Shown here: positions 8,530 through 17,846 of the stretch, one piece after another
How the letters are laid out: the number at the start of each line of letters is the position of its first letter
Position numbering within the stretch: position 1 is the first letter of the stretch
Source: CAZMGT01 sp964565895
Lineage (GTDB): Bacteria; Armatimonadota; Zipacnadia; UBA1398; CAZMGT01
Length of the DNA: 64,000 nucleotides
Reading direction: 5' to 3'
Assembly: GCA_964565895.1 (NCBI GenBank)
Contig: CAZMGT010000007.1
Coordinates: forward strand, 1-64,000
The notes under the pieces: model-generated
Told to the model about the DNA's origin: nothing
Seen by the model: only the letters and a program-made list of their open reading frames with translations
Databases searched by the model: none
Translations under genes and position numbers: made by a program

Positions 8530-10017
8530 CTATGTGCTAATGATGTTCCCCTGGGCGTCGGTGCTCAGCGTGGGGGGCACGGGCTCGGGGAACGGGTCGC
8601 CGGTTCGCTTGCCGATCTCCTTAAGCTGGGCCAGCAGCTCCTTCTGCAGCGCCGCGGCCTCGGGCTTGTCGGCGAGGTTGTTTAGCTCATAGGGGTCTTT
8701 CTCCAAGTCGACAAGCAGGCGCACCTTGCCCGTAAAGTCCACGGCGAGCTTGTGCTGCGGGGTAACAATGGCCCGCCACGCGCCATAGCCGCCGTGGCCG
8801 AACTGGCCGGGTTTGTTCGACTCCTTGAATACCTGCATCCGTCCCTCAAGGTACAGCGGCTCGTCGTTTACGCTTTTGCCCTTAAACGCTGCGGAAAGGT
8901 CGCGCCCCACGGCCGTTTTCGGCACGGGCAGGCCGCACAGGCTGAGCACGGTGGGCATGATGTCGATCAGGCTAATCAGCGTCTTGGACACAAGCCCGTT
9001 GGGGATAACCCCGGGCAGGCGGGCGATGAGCGGAATGCCGGCGGACTCCTCCTCGGGGTGTGTTTTGTAGCGCAGGCCATGGGAGCCGTGCATGTCGCCG
9101 TGGTCTGCGGTAAACAAAACGAGGGTGTTTTGGGCAAGGCCGGACTCGTCGAGGAACTTAAGCAGCCGGCCCACCTCGTGGTCCAGCGCCTCGCACAGGC
9201 CATAGTAGCCGCAGAGGTTTTGTATCGTCCGCTTGTCGCTGCGGAACTTCTGCGGCACATTGGGCCGCCACTTTAGGTCCGCCGCGGTAAATCGGTCGAA
9301 CTCCTCGGGCGGCCTGTAGGGCATATGCGGCGGCCCCCAGGCGAGGTAGACGAAAAATGGCTGATCTTTGTGCTTTTTCATGAAGTTTATCGCCAAGTCG
9401 GTTTGGTAGAACGACTCAAAGCCCTCGGGCTTGATGAGCTTGCCCTCGTTGGTGAAATACTGCGGGTTGTGATACCAGTGCCCGCGGTTAAAGCCCTCGA
9501 AGCTCTCGAACCCCTGCCGCCGCTCGCCCGGGCGGACAAACCCCGGCTTGGCCTGGCCGTCGAGGTGCCACTTGCCGATGTACTCCGTGGCATAGCCCGC
9601 GTCGCGCAGGCACTCGGCAATGGTAACCTCCTCCGGGCGGAGAAGGAGGTTGTTGTGGATCATCCCCGTTTGGTGGGGATAGCGGCTGGTCATAATCGTC
9701 GCTCGGGCGGGGCTGCACACCGGGTTGTTGGTATAGCAGCGCTCAAAGCGCACGCCCTCGGCGGCTAAGCGGTCGAGGTTAGGCGTGCGCACGACCGGGT
9801 CGCCATAGCAGCCGAGCGCCTGGCGGCGCCACTGATCGGGGAAGATGATCAGCACATTGGGCGGGCGCTTGCCCGCCGTGGGGCGTGGGGTTTGCGCCTG
9901 GGCCTGCTCCGTGGGCTGATTGCCCGCGCAGCCGGCGAGCGCGCCCCCCGCGGCGGCATAGGCCAGGCTGCGCACAAAGCTCCGCCGGCTAAGTCTGCTT
10001 CGTTTGCTATCGGCCAT
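8530..10017 (-). CDS. Tat-exported lipoprotein sulfatase (arylsulfatase family)
   Basis: A 495-residue sulfatase. The N-terminus has twin arginines (LSRRSFVRS) and then a lipobox-like LAGC, so it is probably anchored after Tat export. The signature CSPAR (Cys101-x-Pro-x-Arg105) provides the cysteine converted to formylglycine. Metal-binding Asp near IIFPDQWRR and the HTADHGDMHG-type segment (ALVLFTADHGD) are present. The start ATG 10017 has GGAGG 8 bases upstream; an in-frame GTG at 10026 is less well spaced. It would desulfate sulfated carbohydrates outside the cell. No formylglycine-generating or anSME maturation gene is in the window. Confidence 0.9.
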   Translation of the reverse strand: MADSKRSRLSRRSFVRSLAYAAAGGALAGCAGNQPTEQAQAQTPRPTAGKRPPNVLIIFPDQWRRQALGCYGDPVVRTPNLDRLAAEGVRFERCYTNNPVCSPARATIMTSRYPHQTGMIHNNLLLRPEEVTIAECLRDAGYATEYIGKWHLDGQAKPGFVRPGERRQGFESFEGFNRGHWYHNPQYFTNEGKLIKPEGFESFYQTDLAINFMKKHKDQPFFVYLAWGPPHMPYRPPEEFDRFTAADLKWRPNVPQKFRSDKRTIQNLCGYYGLCEALDHEVGRLLKFLDESGLAQNTLVLFTADHGDMHGSHGLRYKTHPEEESAGIPLIARLPGVIPNGLVSKTLISLIDIMPTVLSLCGLPVPKTAVGRDLSAAFKGKSVNDEPLYLEGRMQVFKESNKPGQFGHGGYGAWRAIVTPQHKLAVDFTGKVRLLVDLEKDPYELNNLADKPEAAALQKELLAQLKEIGKRTGDPFPEPVPPTLSTDAQGNIIST

Positions 10018-10060
10018 GTGAGTCACCTCCGGGTCTCATTCGCCCCCCGAAAACCGTCGC

Positions 10061-11212
10061 TTAGCGCGTAACTGCATGCACAAGCAGCTTCAGCGCCTCG
10101 TTTTCCATCTCCCGCCCGCGAATCCTTGCATCGTTCCAGCTTATGATCAACTCCAAGCTGGGGATAACGACCATTGCCCGCGGGCCGCCGTGGCCAAACG
10201 CGCCGTAGGCGTCGCTCGGCGCGTCGGGCCAGTGCCGCCGCCCCGCGCGGCCTACGCCGTTTGTCCACCACAGCCAGCTATAGCTCCCCAGGTGGTCGCA
10301 CTGGTTGTCCGGGACTCTGCGCGAGCCGATGGAGCGCTGGCCGGGGATCATCTCCGCGGGCTTGCCCGCGGTGCGCGGGATGGAGTTGGGCAGCGGGCTG
10401 GAGACGGCCATTTTGGCGTGTTCGCGACTAATGAGCTGCTTGCCCCGCCAGTTGCCCTGGCGCAGGTAAAGCAGGCCAAAGCGCGCGAAGTCGCGCACGG
10501 AAACGGCCAGCCGCCCCGGCCGGTCGCCCGTGCCGAAGGCCATGAACGTCGGATTGTCCTCGCACCCAAGCGGGTCGGTAAGCAGCGGGTGAAGGACCTT
10601 TTCGTCTACGTTCTCCCACGTCGCGCGGTAGACTTTCAAAAATAGCGTGTCCCAAAACAGGGCCATTTGCCAGTCGTTGTAGTCGAACGCCGTGCCCGGC
10701 TCTTCCTCGACGCCGTAGCACGAGGTTTGGTTGGCCAGGTGCCGCCAAGTAATCTTGCGGTCTTTATAGCCCAGCTTGGCGTTGATTTTCGCCAGCCTCG
10801 GCTCGTAGTTAACCACGGGCTCGTCCAGGCTGGCGATCTTTCCCAGCTCCAGCGCTTTAAACAGAAAATGGCTATACCACGGCTTCGCCGCGGAGGCGAC
10901 ATCGGCGCGCTTCGCCACATCGCCCCACGAATAGGCCATGTAGCCGTAGCGTACGACGCAGCCCCGGCCGCCAACGTACTCGCTCAGCTTGGCGAGCGCG
11001 GCCTCGTCCAGGCCCACCTCCCCGGGCCGCTTGTGCGCCCAGTTTGCCCCGGGATAGACGGGGCGCGGGGCAGCAGACTGCGCGCCACCTATCATCGCGC
11101 AAAACGCCCCAAGCGCAAGCGCCGCCGCGCACGCGCCGCACGCGACAAGCCGAGCGGCTTGCCCGGGGCGGGGGCGGCAGCCCGCGGGCGAGCTTTTGTC
11201 TTTTCCGCGCAC
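10061..11212 (-). CDS. Beta-lactamase-fold serine hydrolase, secreted
   Basis: A 383-residue member of the class C beta-lactamase/DD-peptidase/esterase fold. A hydrophobic N-terminal stretch (about residues 22-45) looks like a signal or anchor. The catalytic SxxK is S107-A-A-K110, a Tyr-x-Asn-like motif is DYND, and HGG precedes a final beta-strand (GAFGHGGPRAMVV). The start is GTG 11212 with AGGAGGTG 8 bases upstream. Many such proteins next to carbohydrate genes act as esterases; resistance to beta-lactams is not implied. It lies between a sulfatase and an esterase on the same strand, so a shared operon is likely. Confidence 0.75.
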   Translation of the reverse strand: MRGKDKSSPAGCRPRPGQAARLVACGACAAALALGAFCAMIGGAQSAAPRPVYPGANWAHKRPGEVGLDEAALAKLSEYVGGRGCVVRYGYMAYSWGDVAKRADVASAAKPWYSHFLFKALELGKIASLDEPVVNYEPRLAKINAKLGYKDRKITWRHLANQTSCYGVEEEPGTAFDYNDWQMALFWDTLFLKVYRATWENVDEKVLHPLLTDPLGCEDNPTFMAFGTGDRPGRLAVSVRDFARFGLLYLRQGNWRGKQLISREHAKMAVSSPLPNSIPRTAGKPAEMIPGQRSIGSRRVPDNQCDHLGSYSWLWWTNGVGRAGRRHWPDAPSDAYGAFGHGGPRAMVVIPSLELIISWNDARIRGREMENEALKLLVHAVTR

Positions 11213-11227
11213 TGGCGCACCTCCTGT

Positions 11228-13426
11228 CTACCGTTCATGAGCGTCGGCTGCCGCAATCTCCACGCGGTTTTTGCCCTTGCTTACGATAACCTGAGGCAGG
11301 GTTACCAGGCCCCAGCGGTCGGCCTGCACCTCGCCCGTTTGCACAACCTTCCCCGTGGCCAGGGAAGTGTTGCGCCAGGCAAACCTCTCCCCCGGGCGCG
11401 GCTTAAACCGCTGGCAGCGGCGCGGCGTAACGTCCACCGTGCACTGCTCCGCCGGCGCGCTTTGGCACAGGCACAGCGTAAGCGCCCAGCGCTGGGGCTC
11501 GTCCACGATCTCGCGCTCGTCGGTAAGCCAATAGAGGTAGAGGTTGCTCTGGCCTTTGGGGTCGCCGTCGGCGGGGTCGCCGTCGCCCGGGTTGTCGTCG
11601 AGGCTGCAGTTGGAGAACGCGGGCAGGGTGCGGTCGCAGCGGACGTCGAGAAGCAGGTCGCGCTCGGTGGGCTTGGGCCCGGGGAGACGCGCGCGCTGGC
11701 CGTGGCCCGCCTGGCCCCAGAGGAACACATGCGGCCGGCGCGTCTCCTGCAGCGCGCGCCAGAAGTCGCGCGCCTGGGGCCAGCCGATGCCCTTGTCGTT
11801 TTTGCCGTTGGAAAAGCAAATCAAGGGGGTCTCGGCCTGCGGGTGCTCGCGCAGATACCAGGTGTCGTCGTAGTAGGTGAACGCAGGGATGTTTGTGTTT
11901 TCGAACTTAAGCCCCCACTCGAGCTTGCCGTAGACGCGCTCGTAGCTCCCGCGGAAGCCCGGCGAGCGCGCCGGCGTATGCACGCCCACCCAGGAGACGA
12001 CCCAGGCCACGCGATGAGCCCAGCGGATGCCCACATTGGGCGCGCCCGAGCCGCCCATGGAGCTCCCCGCGACAAACACCCTGCTTTGGTCGATCTCCCA
12101 GCGCGTTGCCGCCCAATCTAAAAACGAAAACAGCCGGCGCTGAGTATAGCCGCGCACGACACCGTCGGCCCATGAGCGCCACGTGTGCCAGCACTCGTGG
12201 TAGCCCGTCCACCAGTCGTAGGGGATTTGGTTCGTGGCGACAAGCAGCGCGCCTTGCCGCGCGTTGTACCACCAGCCATAGCCGCCATCTAAGCTTCCGC
12301 CCCAGCAGTGCAGGTGCAATCCCGCGGGCGCCGGCCGGGGAAGCTCCGCGGGCACGGCGACCAGATAGTCGAACGGCCGCGAGGGCAGGTTGCAGTTCGG
12401 CGGCGCCTCCCAGCGCACGAAATAGTAAAGCGTCGCGCCGGTAACGTAGTGAAAGTGCTTCTCCGGGTTAACCACCCGCTGGAGCACGGGGACGCCCTGG
12501 CCCGCCACCTCGAGCACGGGTTCGCTGGTGCTGTTGCCCCCGTCGAATTGCGAGAGGTCCTCCTCGCCGTCTATCGCCACGCTCACAGCATAGTATGCCT
12601 TGCCCGGCTTGCGGCAAGTGCGCACGTAAATGCCCGTTCCCGGGGCGACGGGCGCCTGGCCGTCGCGCACCACGTAGCGCGGGACGGTTTGTTCCTTTTT
12701 GGGATAAACGCCGTAAAACTCCGGGTTCCAGCAGGTGAGCGGGCCGACTTCGTCCACCAGCTCGGCGCGGGCAATGGTTTTTGCGGTAATGGGCTCGGCG
12801 CTGCGATAGATGCGATAGCGTATCTCATGCTTGGCCTGGGCGAGCTGCGCTAAAAGCTCCTTCCAGCGGGCGAAGGTTACCGTGCCTTCGGTAATGGGCG
12901 GGTCGTGCTCGCGCCAGGTAATGAACGTTTGGCCCGCGCGGTGCCACACCTCGATCCCCCGGACCTTGGCGATCGCGTGGCGCGGCCTTGCCGTGCACGT
13001 AACATCCAGGCGCGTGCCCTTGGGCTGATAGCCGGGGAACGAGGCCACGGAGAAGCGCACCACGCGCTCGCCCGCGCGCAACGCGCGGCGGACGGCCTCG
13101 GTAGCGTCGAACGCCTTGTAGCGCGGAGGCAGGAGGGCGAGCGGCTCGCCGGTATCCGCGGCAAGGATCGTCACGGGCTTGACCCTCTGGCCGAACGCCT
13201 GGCGCTCGTTGCGGCCAGGGCGAAGCAAGGCGCGGATTACTTCGGCTCCCTGGGGAAGGGCGCTTAGGTCAACGACGATTTCCTTGCCTGTGGCCCGAAC
13301 GCTTTGGGGCACGGCCCCGCGCTGGTCCGCGCAGAAGCTTAGCGTGGCCACCTGTGCGGGCGCTTTGGCGCCAACGCAAGCCAAAGCCGCCCCAACAAGC
13401 AAAGCGAAAAGCGCAGCGCGCCGCAT
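11228..13426 (-). CDS. Secreted multidomain alpha/beta hydrolase (PHB-depolymerase/esterase-like)
   Basis: A 732-residue protein. The start ATG 13426 begins a clear Sec signal peptide (ALFALLVGAALACVGA); the reading frame continues upstream but without signal or family character. A fibronectin-III-like region is near residues 155-300 (EVWHRAGQTFITWREHDPP). The C-terminal alpha/beta hydrolase domain, from about residue 345, carries GSSMG with Ser456 as nucleophile, a layout seen in secreted feruloyl or acetyl esterases and PHB depolymerases. It ends 15 bases before the start of the beta-lactamase-fold gene, so the two are co-transcribed. The substrate is unknown. Confidence 0.7.
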   Translation of the reverse strand: MRRAALFALLVGAALACVGAKAPAQVATLSFCADQRGAVPQSVRATGKEIVVDLSALPQGAEVIRALLRPGRNERQAFGQRVKPVTILAADTGEPLALLPPRYKAFDATEAVRRALRAGERVVRFSVASFPGYQPKGTRLDVTCTARPRHAIAKVRGIEVWHRAGQTFITWREHDPPITEGTVTFARWKELLAQLAQAKHEIRYRIYRSAEPITAKTIARAELVDEVGPLTCWNPEFYGVYPKKEQTVPRYVVRDGQAPVAPGTGIYVRTCRKPGKAYYAVSVAIDGEEDLSQFDGGNSTSEPVLEVAGQGVPVLQRVVNPEKHFHYVTGATLYYFVRWEAPPNCNLPSRPFDYLVAVPAELPRPAPAGLHLHCWGGSLDGGYGWWYNARQGALLVATNQIPYDWWTGYHECWHTWRSWADGVVRGYTQRRLFSFLDWAATRWEIDQSRVFVAGSSMGGSGAPNVGIRWAHRVAWVVSWVGVHTPARSPGFRGSYERVYGKLEWGLKFENTNIPAFTYYDDTWYLREHPQAETPLICFSNGKNDKGIGWPQARDFWRALQETRRPHVFLWGQAGHGQRARLPGPKPTERDLLLDVRCDRTLPAFSNCSLDDNPGDGDPADGDPKGQSNLYLYWLTDEREIVDEPQRWALTLCLCQSAPAEQCTVDVTPRRCQRFKPRPGERFAWRNTSLATGKVVQTGEVQADRWGLVTLPQVIVSKGKNRVEIAAADAHER

Positions 13427-13587
13427 GGCCACCACCCGCAGGGAGGGTCGGGCTTGCCGCGGCCGCGCGCCCGGGCGAGCACCGCAGCCACGGTGATATT
13501 CAACAGCAAGGCGCGGCGCCCCTTGCCCCGGCGCAGGAGCGGCCGCGGGAGAGGCGAAACGCTCCCCCAGAGGGGAGGGGCGCTGCG

Positions 13588-16104
13588 ATGCCCGGAGTGC
13601 GGGGCACAAGCAAGCGGGCACCTGCGCGGGCGGCAAGCGCGCTTTTTTTGGCGGCGCTGCTTGCCGCGGCCGCCTCTTCGGCGCGGGCGGCGACGACGGC
13701 GGAGCTGCTCGCCGAGATCGGCCGCTGGGATGGGAAGACGGAAGCCGCGGAGCTCGCCGGGCCCTATGGGGACCCCGTGCAGCAGAACATTCCCTTTGGC
13801 TGCCGCTCGTATTTTCTTACGCCCTGGCGAGCGTATATGGATACCTGGCCTGCGTCGCGGTTTTTAGAGTGCTTGGGGATTTGCTTTAAGCTGCGCGACA
13901 TTCGCGCGGCGGAAGCCGTGGCCCAGGTTTTCGCGGAGGCTGGGATACGCTCCGCGCGGGTGGAGATTGGCTGGGGAAATTTTCGCTACGACGACCCCAC
14001 GCAAATGGACGAGGCAAAGGCGCGCCGCTACAAAACGATCCTCCGCGCGCTAAAAGCGCACGGGATCCGCCCGCTGATTTTGCTAAACGCCAACTCCGGC
14101 TGGCCCTGCCCGATAAGAACGGACAGGGTAACCCTCGTTCGCGACGCCCCGGCGGGCGCGCGGGAGATTTTTGTGGACGACACCGCGCGCATCGTGCCCC
14201 ACTATACCGGCCTGCGCGGACAGGCATATCAGATTGCTTTTCCGCTAATTACCGAGGTGGACGCAGCAACGGGAAGGTGCGCGCTTTCCGCGCCGCTGCG
14301 CAAGGGGCTTACGCGGGGCCCGCTGAGCTTGTATACGCTTAAGTATCACCCGTTTTCGGGGAGGACGTTTGCCGACGGCCGCCCTAACCCCTCGGCCCAG
14401 GAAACCGTCGAGGGGTGGATGACCTATGTCGCCGCGGTGTGCCGTTTCGCGAAGGCCGCGCTTGGGACCGAGGGCGCGCCCGACGCCGGCTTTGACGTTG
14501 AGGTGTGGAACGAATATACCTTCGGCAGCCACTTTCTCCAGGAGCGCAAATACTATGACCCCCCGCGCGAGTTCGCCGAGCCGATAACCTACTCCAACCA
14601 CGGCAGGACGCGCACGGGGCACGAGATTATCCTCCCCATGACCGTGGATTTTGTAAATGACCCGAAAAACGGCCTGCCTGGGGTGCGCGTCATCAGCGGC
14701 TTTTCTAACCAGCGGCCGTGGGAGAACGGCGCCGACATGTGGCCCGGCCAAGCGGGGTTTAGCAGACACTACTACGCGAGCATGGACCCCGAGAAAACGC
14801 TCATCTCGCCGCAAACGCAGGCCGATGTCGCCTGTGTGATCAACGCGTTGGGCGAGCGCGAGGCGGGGCCCGGGGCGAAAGGCGCGCGGGCAGGGGCTCG
14901 CCCCTGTTTTATCCCCACCCTGCGCGCGGCGCTGCCCGAGTTTTGGCATTACGGGTACAAAACGGAGTTTATCACGCGCGATGTCCAGCCGTTTCCCGGG
15001 CCGTGGAAGAAGCATCAGCGGTTTAGTCACCCGGGGACGGGGCGGCCGGCCGAGGTGTGGATGACGGAGTTTAATATGTTCCGCTGGCCCTGGGCAAAGC
15101 AGCTTATCGCCCGCGCCGGCTGCGCCAAGGACGACCCCCAGCTCGTCGCCCTAATGCACTACGTGGGGGCAAAGGTTCTTCTGCGCGCGTTTGTCTTTCA
15201 CGCGCACAAGGGCGTGCACACGATAAACGTCTTCGCGGCGCAGGTGGGCGACTGCTCGTTTGGCGTCCTGCCCGAGGCGTTTTTTGCGGCGCTTGAGCAA
15301 AGCGGCTTTCGCCTAACCCCCGCGGTGCGCAAGCACATCGGCCCACAGCTTGAAACCATCGGCCGCCTCGCCGCGCTCATGCGCGAGGGGGAGGCGATCG
15401 CCGTCGCGCGGCCGCTGCAGGTGGTGCGGCTTGTCGAGCACCGCCCGCGGCTTGCTTTTCGCGGCGACGGCACGCCCGCGCACCCCGACCGCTGGCACCG
15501 CGACGACTTCGCCTGCCTCCCCTACCAACTTGCCGCGGGAAGGTTTGCCGTGGCCTGCTACGTCGTCACGCGCGACATAACGCACGAGTGGGACGCCGAG
15601 CGCGATGTCTTAGACCCCGCGCGCTACGACATGCCGGCGCAGACGTTTGACCTGACCTTGGGCAACGTTTGCGGGGCAGGCGCGCGGGTCTCGCTCTGGG
15701 ACCCCATGCGCGACAGGACCCTGCCCGCAAAGGTGCTTGACGCGGGGCCGAACACGCTCTGCGTGCGGCTTGCCGTGGTGGACTACCCGCGGTTTCTGCT
15801 CATCGACGAGCCGCGCCCCGGCCCGCTGATCATCTCTCCCACGCTGGAGCCCGCGGGCGAAGGCGTGTTTCGCCTGCGCTTTGGCACGAACATCGCCGCT
15901 GCGGCGCGCGTTAGCTGGGGCGCGATTCCCCAGCGCGAGGGCGAGGGGGCCGTGGAGCTTTCCCCGGCCACGGCGCACAAGGTGCGCATTGGGCCGCTGC
16001 GCCCGGGGTGCGGGGTAAAGGTTGTTGTTCGCGCGGGCGAGCTTTTCGCGCGCTGGCCGCGCTGGGGGCACGATGTGCAAGGTCAGCCGCTGCCTGGCCG
16101 CTAG
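13588..16104 (+). CDS. Secreted GH-A clan glycoside hydrolase (GH39-like)
   Basis: An 838-residue protein with a Sec signal (LFLAALLAAAASSARAA). The TIM-barrel part has WNEY with Glu309 as likely acid/base and WMTEFN with Glu494 as likely nucleophile, about 185 residues apart, the pattern of clan GH-A retaining glycosidases such as GH39. A C-terminal region, from about 650, looks beta-rich and may bind carbohydrate. The start is ATG 13588 behind AGGGGAGGGG. It is divergent from the esterase gene. Its stop TAG shares the tetranucleotide CTAG with the stop of the convergent glycosyltransferase. The family number is tentative. Confidence 0.7.
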   Translation: MPGVRGTSKRAPARAASALFLAALLAAAASSARAATTAELLAEIGRWDGKTEAAELAGPYGDPVQQNIPFGCRSYFLTPWRAYMDTWPASRFLECLGICFKLRDIRAAEAVAQVFAEAGIRSARVEIGWGNFRYDDPTQMDEAKARRYKTILRALKAHGIRPLILLNANSGWPCPIRTDRVTLVRDAPAGAREIFVDDTARIVPHYTGLRGQAYQIAFPLITEVDAATGRCALSAPLRKGLTRGPLSLYTLKYHPFSGRTFADGRPNPSAQETVEGWMTYVAAVCRFAKAALGTEGAPDAGFDVEVWNEYTFGSHFLQERKYYDPPREFAEPITYSNHGRTRTGHEIILPMTVDFVNDPKNGLPGVRVISGFSNQRPWENGADMWPGQAGFSRHYYASMDPEKTLISPQTQADVACVINALGEREAGPGAKGARAGARPCFIPTLRAALPEFWHYGYKTEFITRDVQPFPGPWKKHQRFSHPGTGRPAEVWMTEFNMFRWPWAKQLIARAGCAKDDPQLVALMHYVGAKVLLRAFVFHAHKGVHTINVFAAQVGDCSFGVLPEAFFAALEQSGFRLTPAVRKHIGPQLETIGRLAALMREGEAIAVARPLQVVRLVEHRPRLAFRGDGTPAHPDRWHRDDFACLPYQLAAGRFAVACYVVTRDITHEWDAERDVLDPARYDMPAQTFDLTLGNVCGAGARVSLWDPMRDRTLPAKVLDAGPNTLCVRLAVVDYPRFLLIDEPRPGPLIISPTLEPAGEGVFRLRFGTNIAAAARVSWGAIPQREGEGAVELSPATAHKVRIGPLRPGCGVKVVVRAGELFARWPRWGHDVQGQPLPGR

Positions 16105-16991
16105 CTTGATCGGCGCCTGCCCCGCTCGCGCCAAGTGGCGACGGCGGCGCGCGCCGCCCCGGCCACATAAATCAACGCCACGGTGGGCCAGTAGACCAGG
16201 GGGCAGAGCCGGCCGCGGTAATGCTTGCGGTAAAAGCGGAGCAACCCGCGGGTAGACTCGCGCACCATCTCGGGCCAGACCTGGCGCGTGCTTGCCCCGT
16301 GCTCGTGCTCGGCAATGACCTCTGGGGTAAAGTAAAGCGCAAAACCGGCCTGCTTTAGCCGAAAGCAAAGGTCAACGTCGTTGAAGAACATGGGAAACTG
16401 CTCGTCGAACAGCCCCACGCGGTCGAGCGCCGAGCGGCGCAGGAGTAAGCACGAGGCCATGGGCTGGTCCACAGCGATCGTCGAGCGGTAGTCGAAATGT
16501 CCCAGGCGATAGCCGCCAAACAGGCGCGAGCGGGGGAAGAGCCGGGCCAGGCCCATGGCCTCGCACCAGATCGCCCAGGGGCCGGGAAACGTGCGCAAAG
16601 AGCGCTGAATTGTGCCATCGGGCAGGCGCAACGCCGGCGCAACGCCCGCGGCCTCGGGCCTTTTACGCAAAAAGGCTACAAGCCGCGCTATCCCCTCCGG
16701 AGGAAGCACGACGTCGGGGTTGAGGAGCAGGATAAACTCGCCGCGCGCGGCGCGCATGGCGAGGTTGTTTCCCGCGGCATAGTAGAGGTTTGCCTGCTGG
16801 GGCAGGAGGTTTGCCCAGGGAAACTGCGCGCGGACCATCTCCGCGCTGCCGTCGGTCGAGGCGTTGTCCACGACGATCGTCTCCAGCTCAAAGTCGCACT
16901 TGCTCCGCGCAATAGACTCAAGGCAGCGGCGCAGGGCCTCGCGTGTGTTCCAGTTAACGATGCAAATGGAAACGGTTACTTGGCTCGCCAT
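16101..16991 (-). CDS. Family 2 glycosyltransferase (rhamnosyltransferase-like)
   Basis: A 296-residue GT-A fold enzyme. The N-terminus SICIVNWNTREALRRCLESI, the VVDNASTDGS loop (nucleotide-sugar site) and LLLNPDVVLP (acidic DxD-equivalent) are typical of GT2 enzymes that build surface polysaccharide. A single hydrophobic helix near residues 265-285 may hold it at the membrane. No clear ribosome-binding site precedes the ATG, so the start is less certain. It is the only biosynthetic carbohydrate gene in an otherwise degradative region. Confidence 0.85.
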   Translation of the reverse strand: MASQVTVSICIVNWNTREALRRCLESIARSKCDFELETIVVDNASTDGSAEMVRAQFPWANLLPQQANLYYAAGNNLAMRAARGEFILLLNPDVVLPPEGIARLVAFLRKRPEAAGVAPALRLPDGTIQRSLRTFPGPWAIWCEAMGLARLFPRSRLFGGYRLGHFDYRSTIAVDQPMASCLLLRRSALDRVGLFDEQFPMFFNDVDLCFRLKQAGFALYFTPEVIAEHEHGASTRQVWPEMVRESTRGLLRFYRKHYRGRLCPLVYWPTVALIYVAGAARAAVATWRERGRRRSS

Positions 16992-17024
16992 GGCTTGCGC
17001 GGCCCGCGGTGTGCCGCCGCTCTC

Positions 17025-17846
17025 CTAGAGCTCGGGCACGGTGGAGAAAGACGCAAAGCACAGGCGACACACCTGGCGCGGGTCGCTCTCCCAGTATGTT
17101 TTGCGGAAAAGCTCTAGCGAAAGCGGGCCGTCATAGCCCGCGGCGCGCAGCTCCTCAAGCAGTTGCGCCAGGGGGATCACCCCCTCGCCCAGGCGCACGC
17201 GGTCGGGGTCGGTGAGAATTTCGCGGGGCATGTCGGGCACGTCGTTTACGTGGACGAAGGCGATTTTGCCCGCAGAGACGTGGGCGAAGTCGGCGAGTTT
17301 GCTCCGGCCAGCCCAGAAATGATAGGTGTCGAAGAGAATGCCCAGGGCGGGATGGTCCGCCTCGCGGACGACGAGCGCCGCGCTGGCCAGGGAGTCTATA
17401 AACGGGCTGCCCGCGATAAACTCAAGCGCGAGGGTAACGCCGAACTGTTGCGCCAGCTCCGCGGCGCTGCGCAGGTTTTCTGCGGCCTGGCGATATGGTT
17501 CCATGCGTTCGCCAGCGCTCGGCCGCGGGCCCTTGCCCGCGGGGGCGATAAGCACGCGGCAGCCAAGCGCCTGGCACACTTCAAGCCGCGCGAGAAACTC
17601 GTTGCGCAGCGTCTCGTCGGCCTCGTGGCTTTTCAGGCACAGGTTGGGCTGAAAACAAAGCGCGGGCGCCTCAACCCCTGCGCGCTCTAACGCTTGGCGC
17701 GCTTGGTCGAGCGAATGCCCGCGGAGATAGTCGGCCAGCTTGTCATACCACAGCTCGACACAGGTAAAGCCCGCCTCCGCAGCATATTGCACATCGTCGG
17801 GAAACGGCACCTGCTTAATGGTTACCATGTTCAAGCACGGGTTCAC
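17025..17846 (-). CDS. Sugar phosphate isomerase/epimerase (AP-endonuclease-2 TIM barrel)
   Basis: A 273-residue TIM barrel. Candidate metal ligands are the Glu of ALEFIAG, Asp and His of LFDTYHFW, the His of AFVHVND and the Glu of SLELF. Family members epimerise or isomerise ketoses, and some cleave 3-keto-glycosides. The start is GTG 17846, with GAGGAGGG just upstream. Its GTG overlaps the TGA of the upstream siroheme decarboxylase gene (GTGA), indicating translational coupling. A metabolic link between the two is not obvious. Confidence 0.85.
   Translation of the reverse strand: MNPCLNMVTIKQVPFPDDVQYAAEAGFTCVELWYDKLADYLRGHSLDQARQALERAGVEAPALCFQPNLCLKSHEADETLRNEFLARLEVCQALGCRVLIAPAGKGPRPSAGERMEPYRQAAENLRSAAELAQQFGVTLALEFIAGSPFIDSLASAALVVREADHPALGILFDTYHFWAGRSKLADFAHVSAGKIAFVHVNDVPDMPREILTDPDRVRLGEGVIPLAQLLEELRAAGYDGPLSLELFRKTYWESDPRQVCRLCFASFSTVPEL

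Noticed and set aside
10667..12121. A 484-codon plus-strand frame across the beta-lactamase-fold and esterase genes
   Set aside because: It runs antisense through two recognisable genes and has low-complexity Ala/Arg-rich composition.
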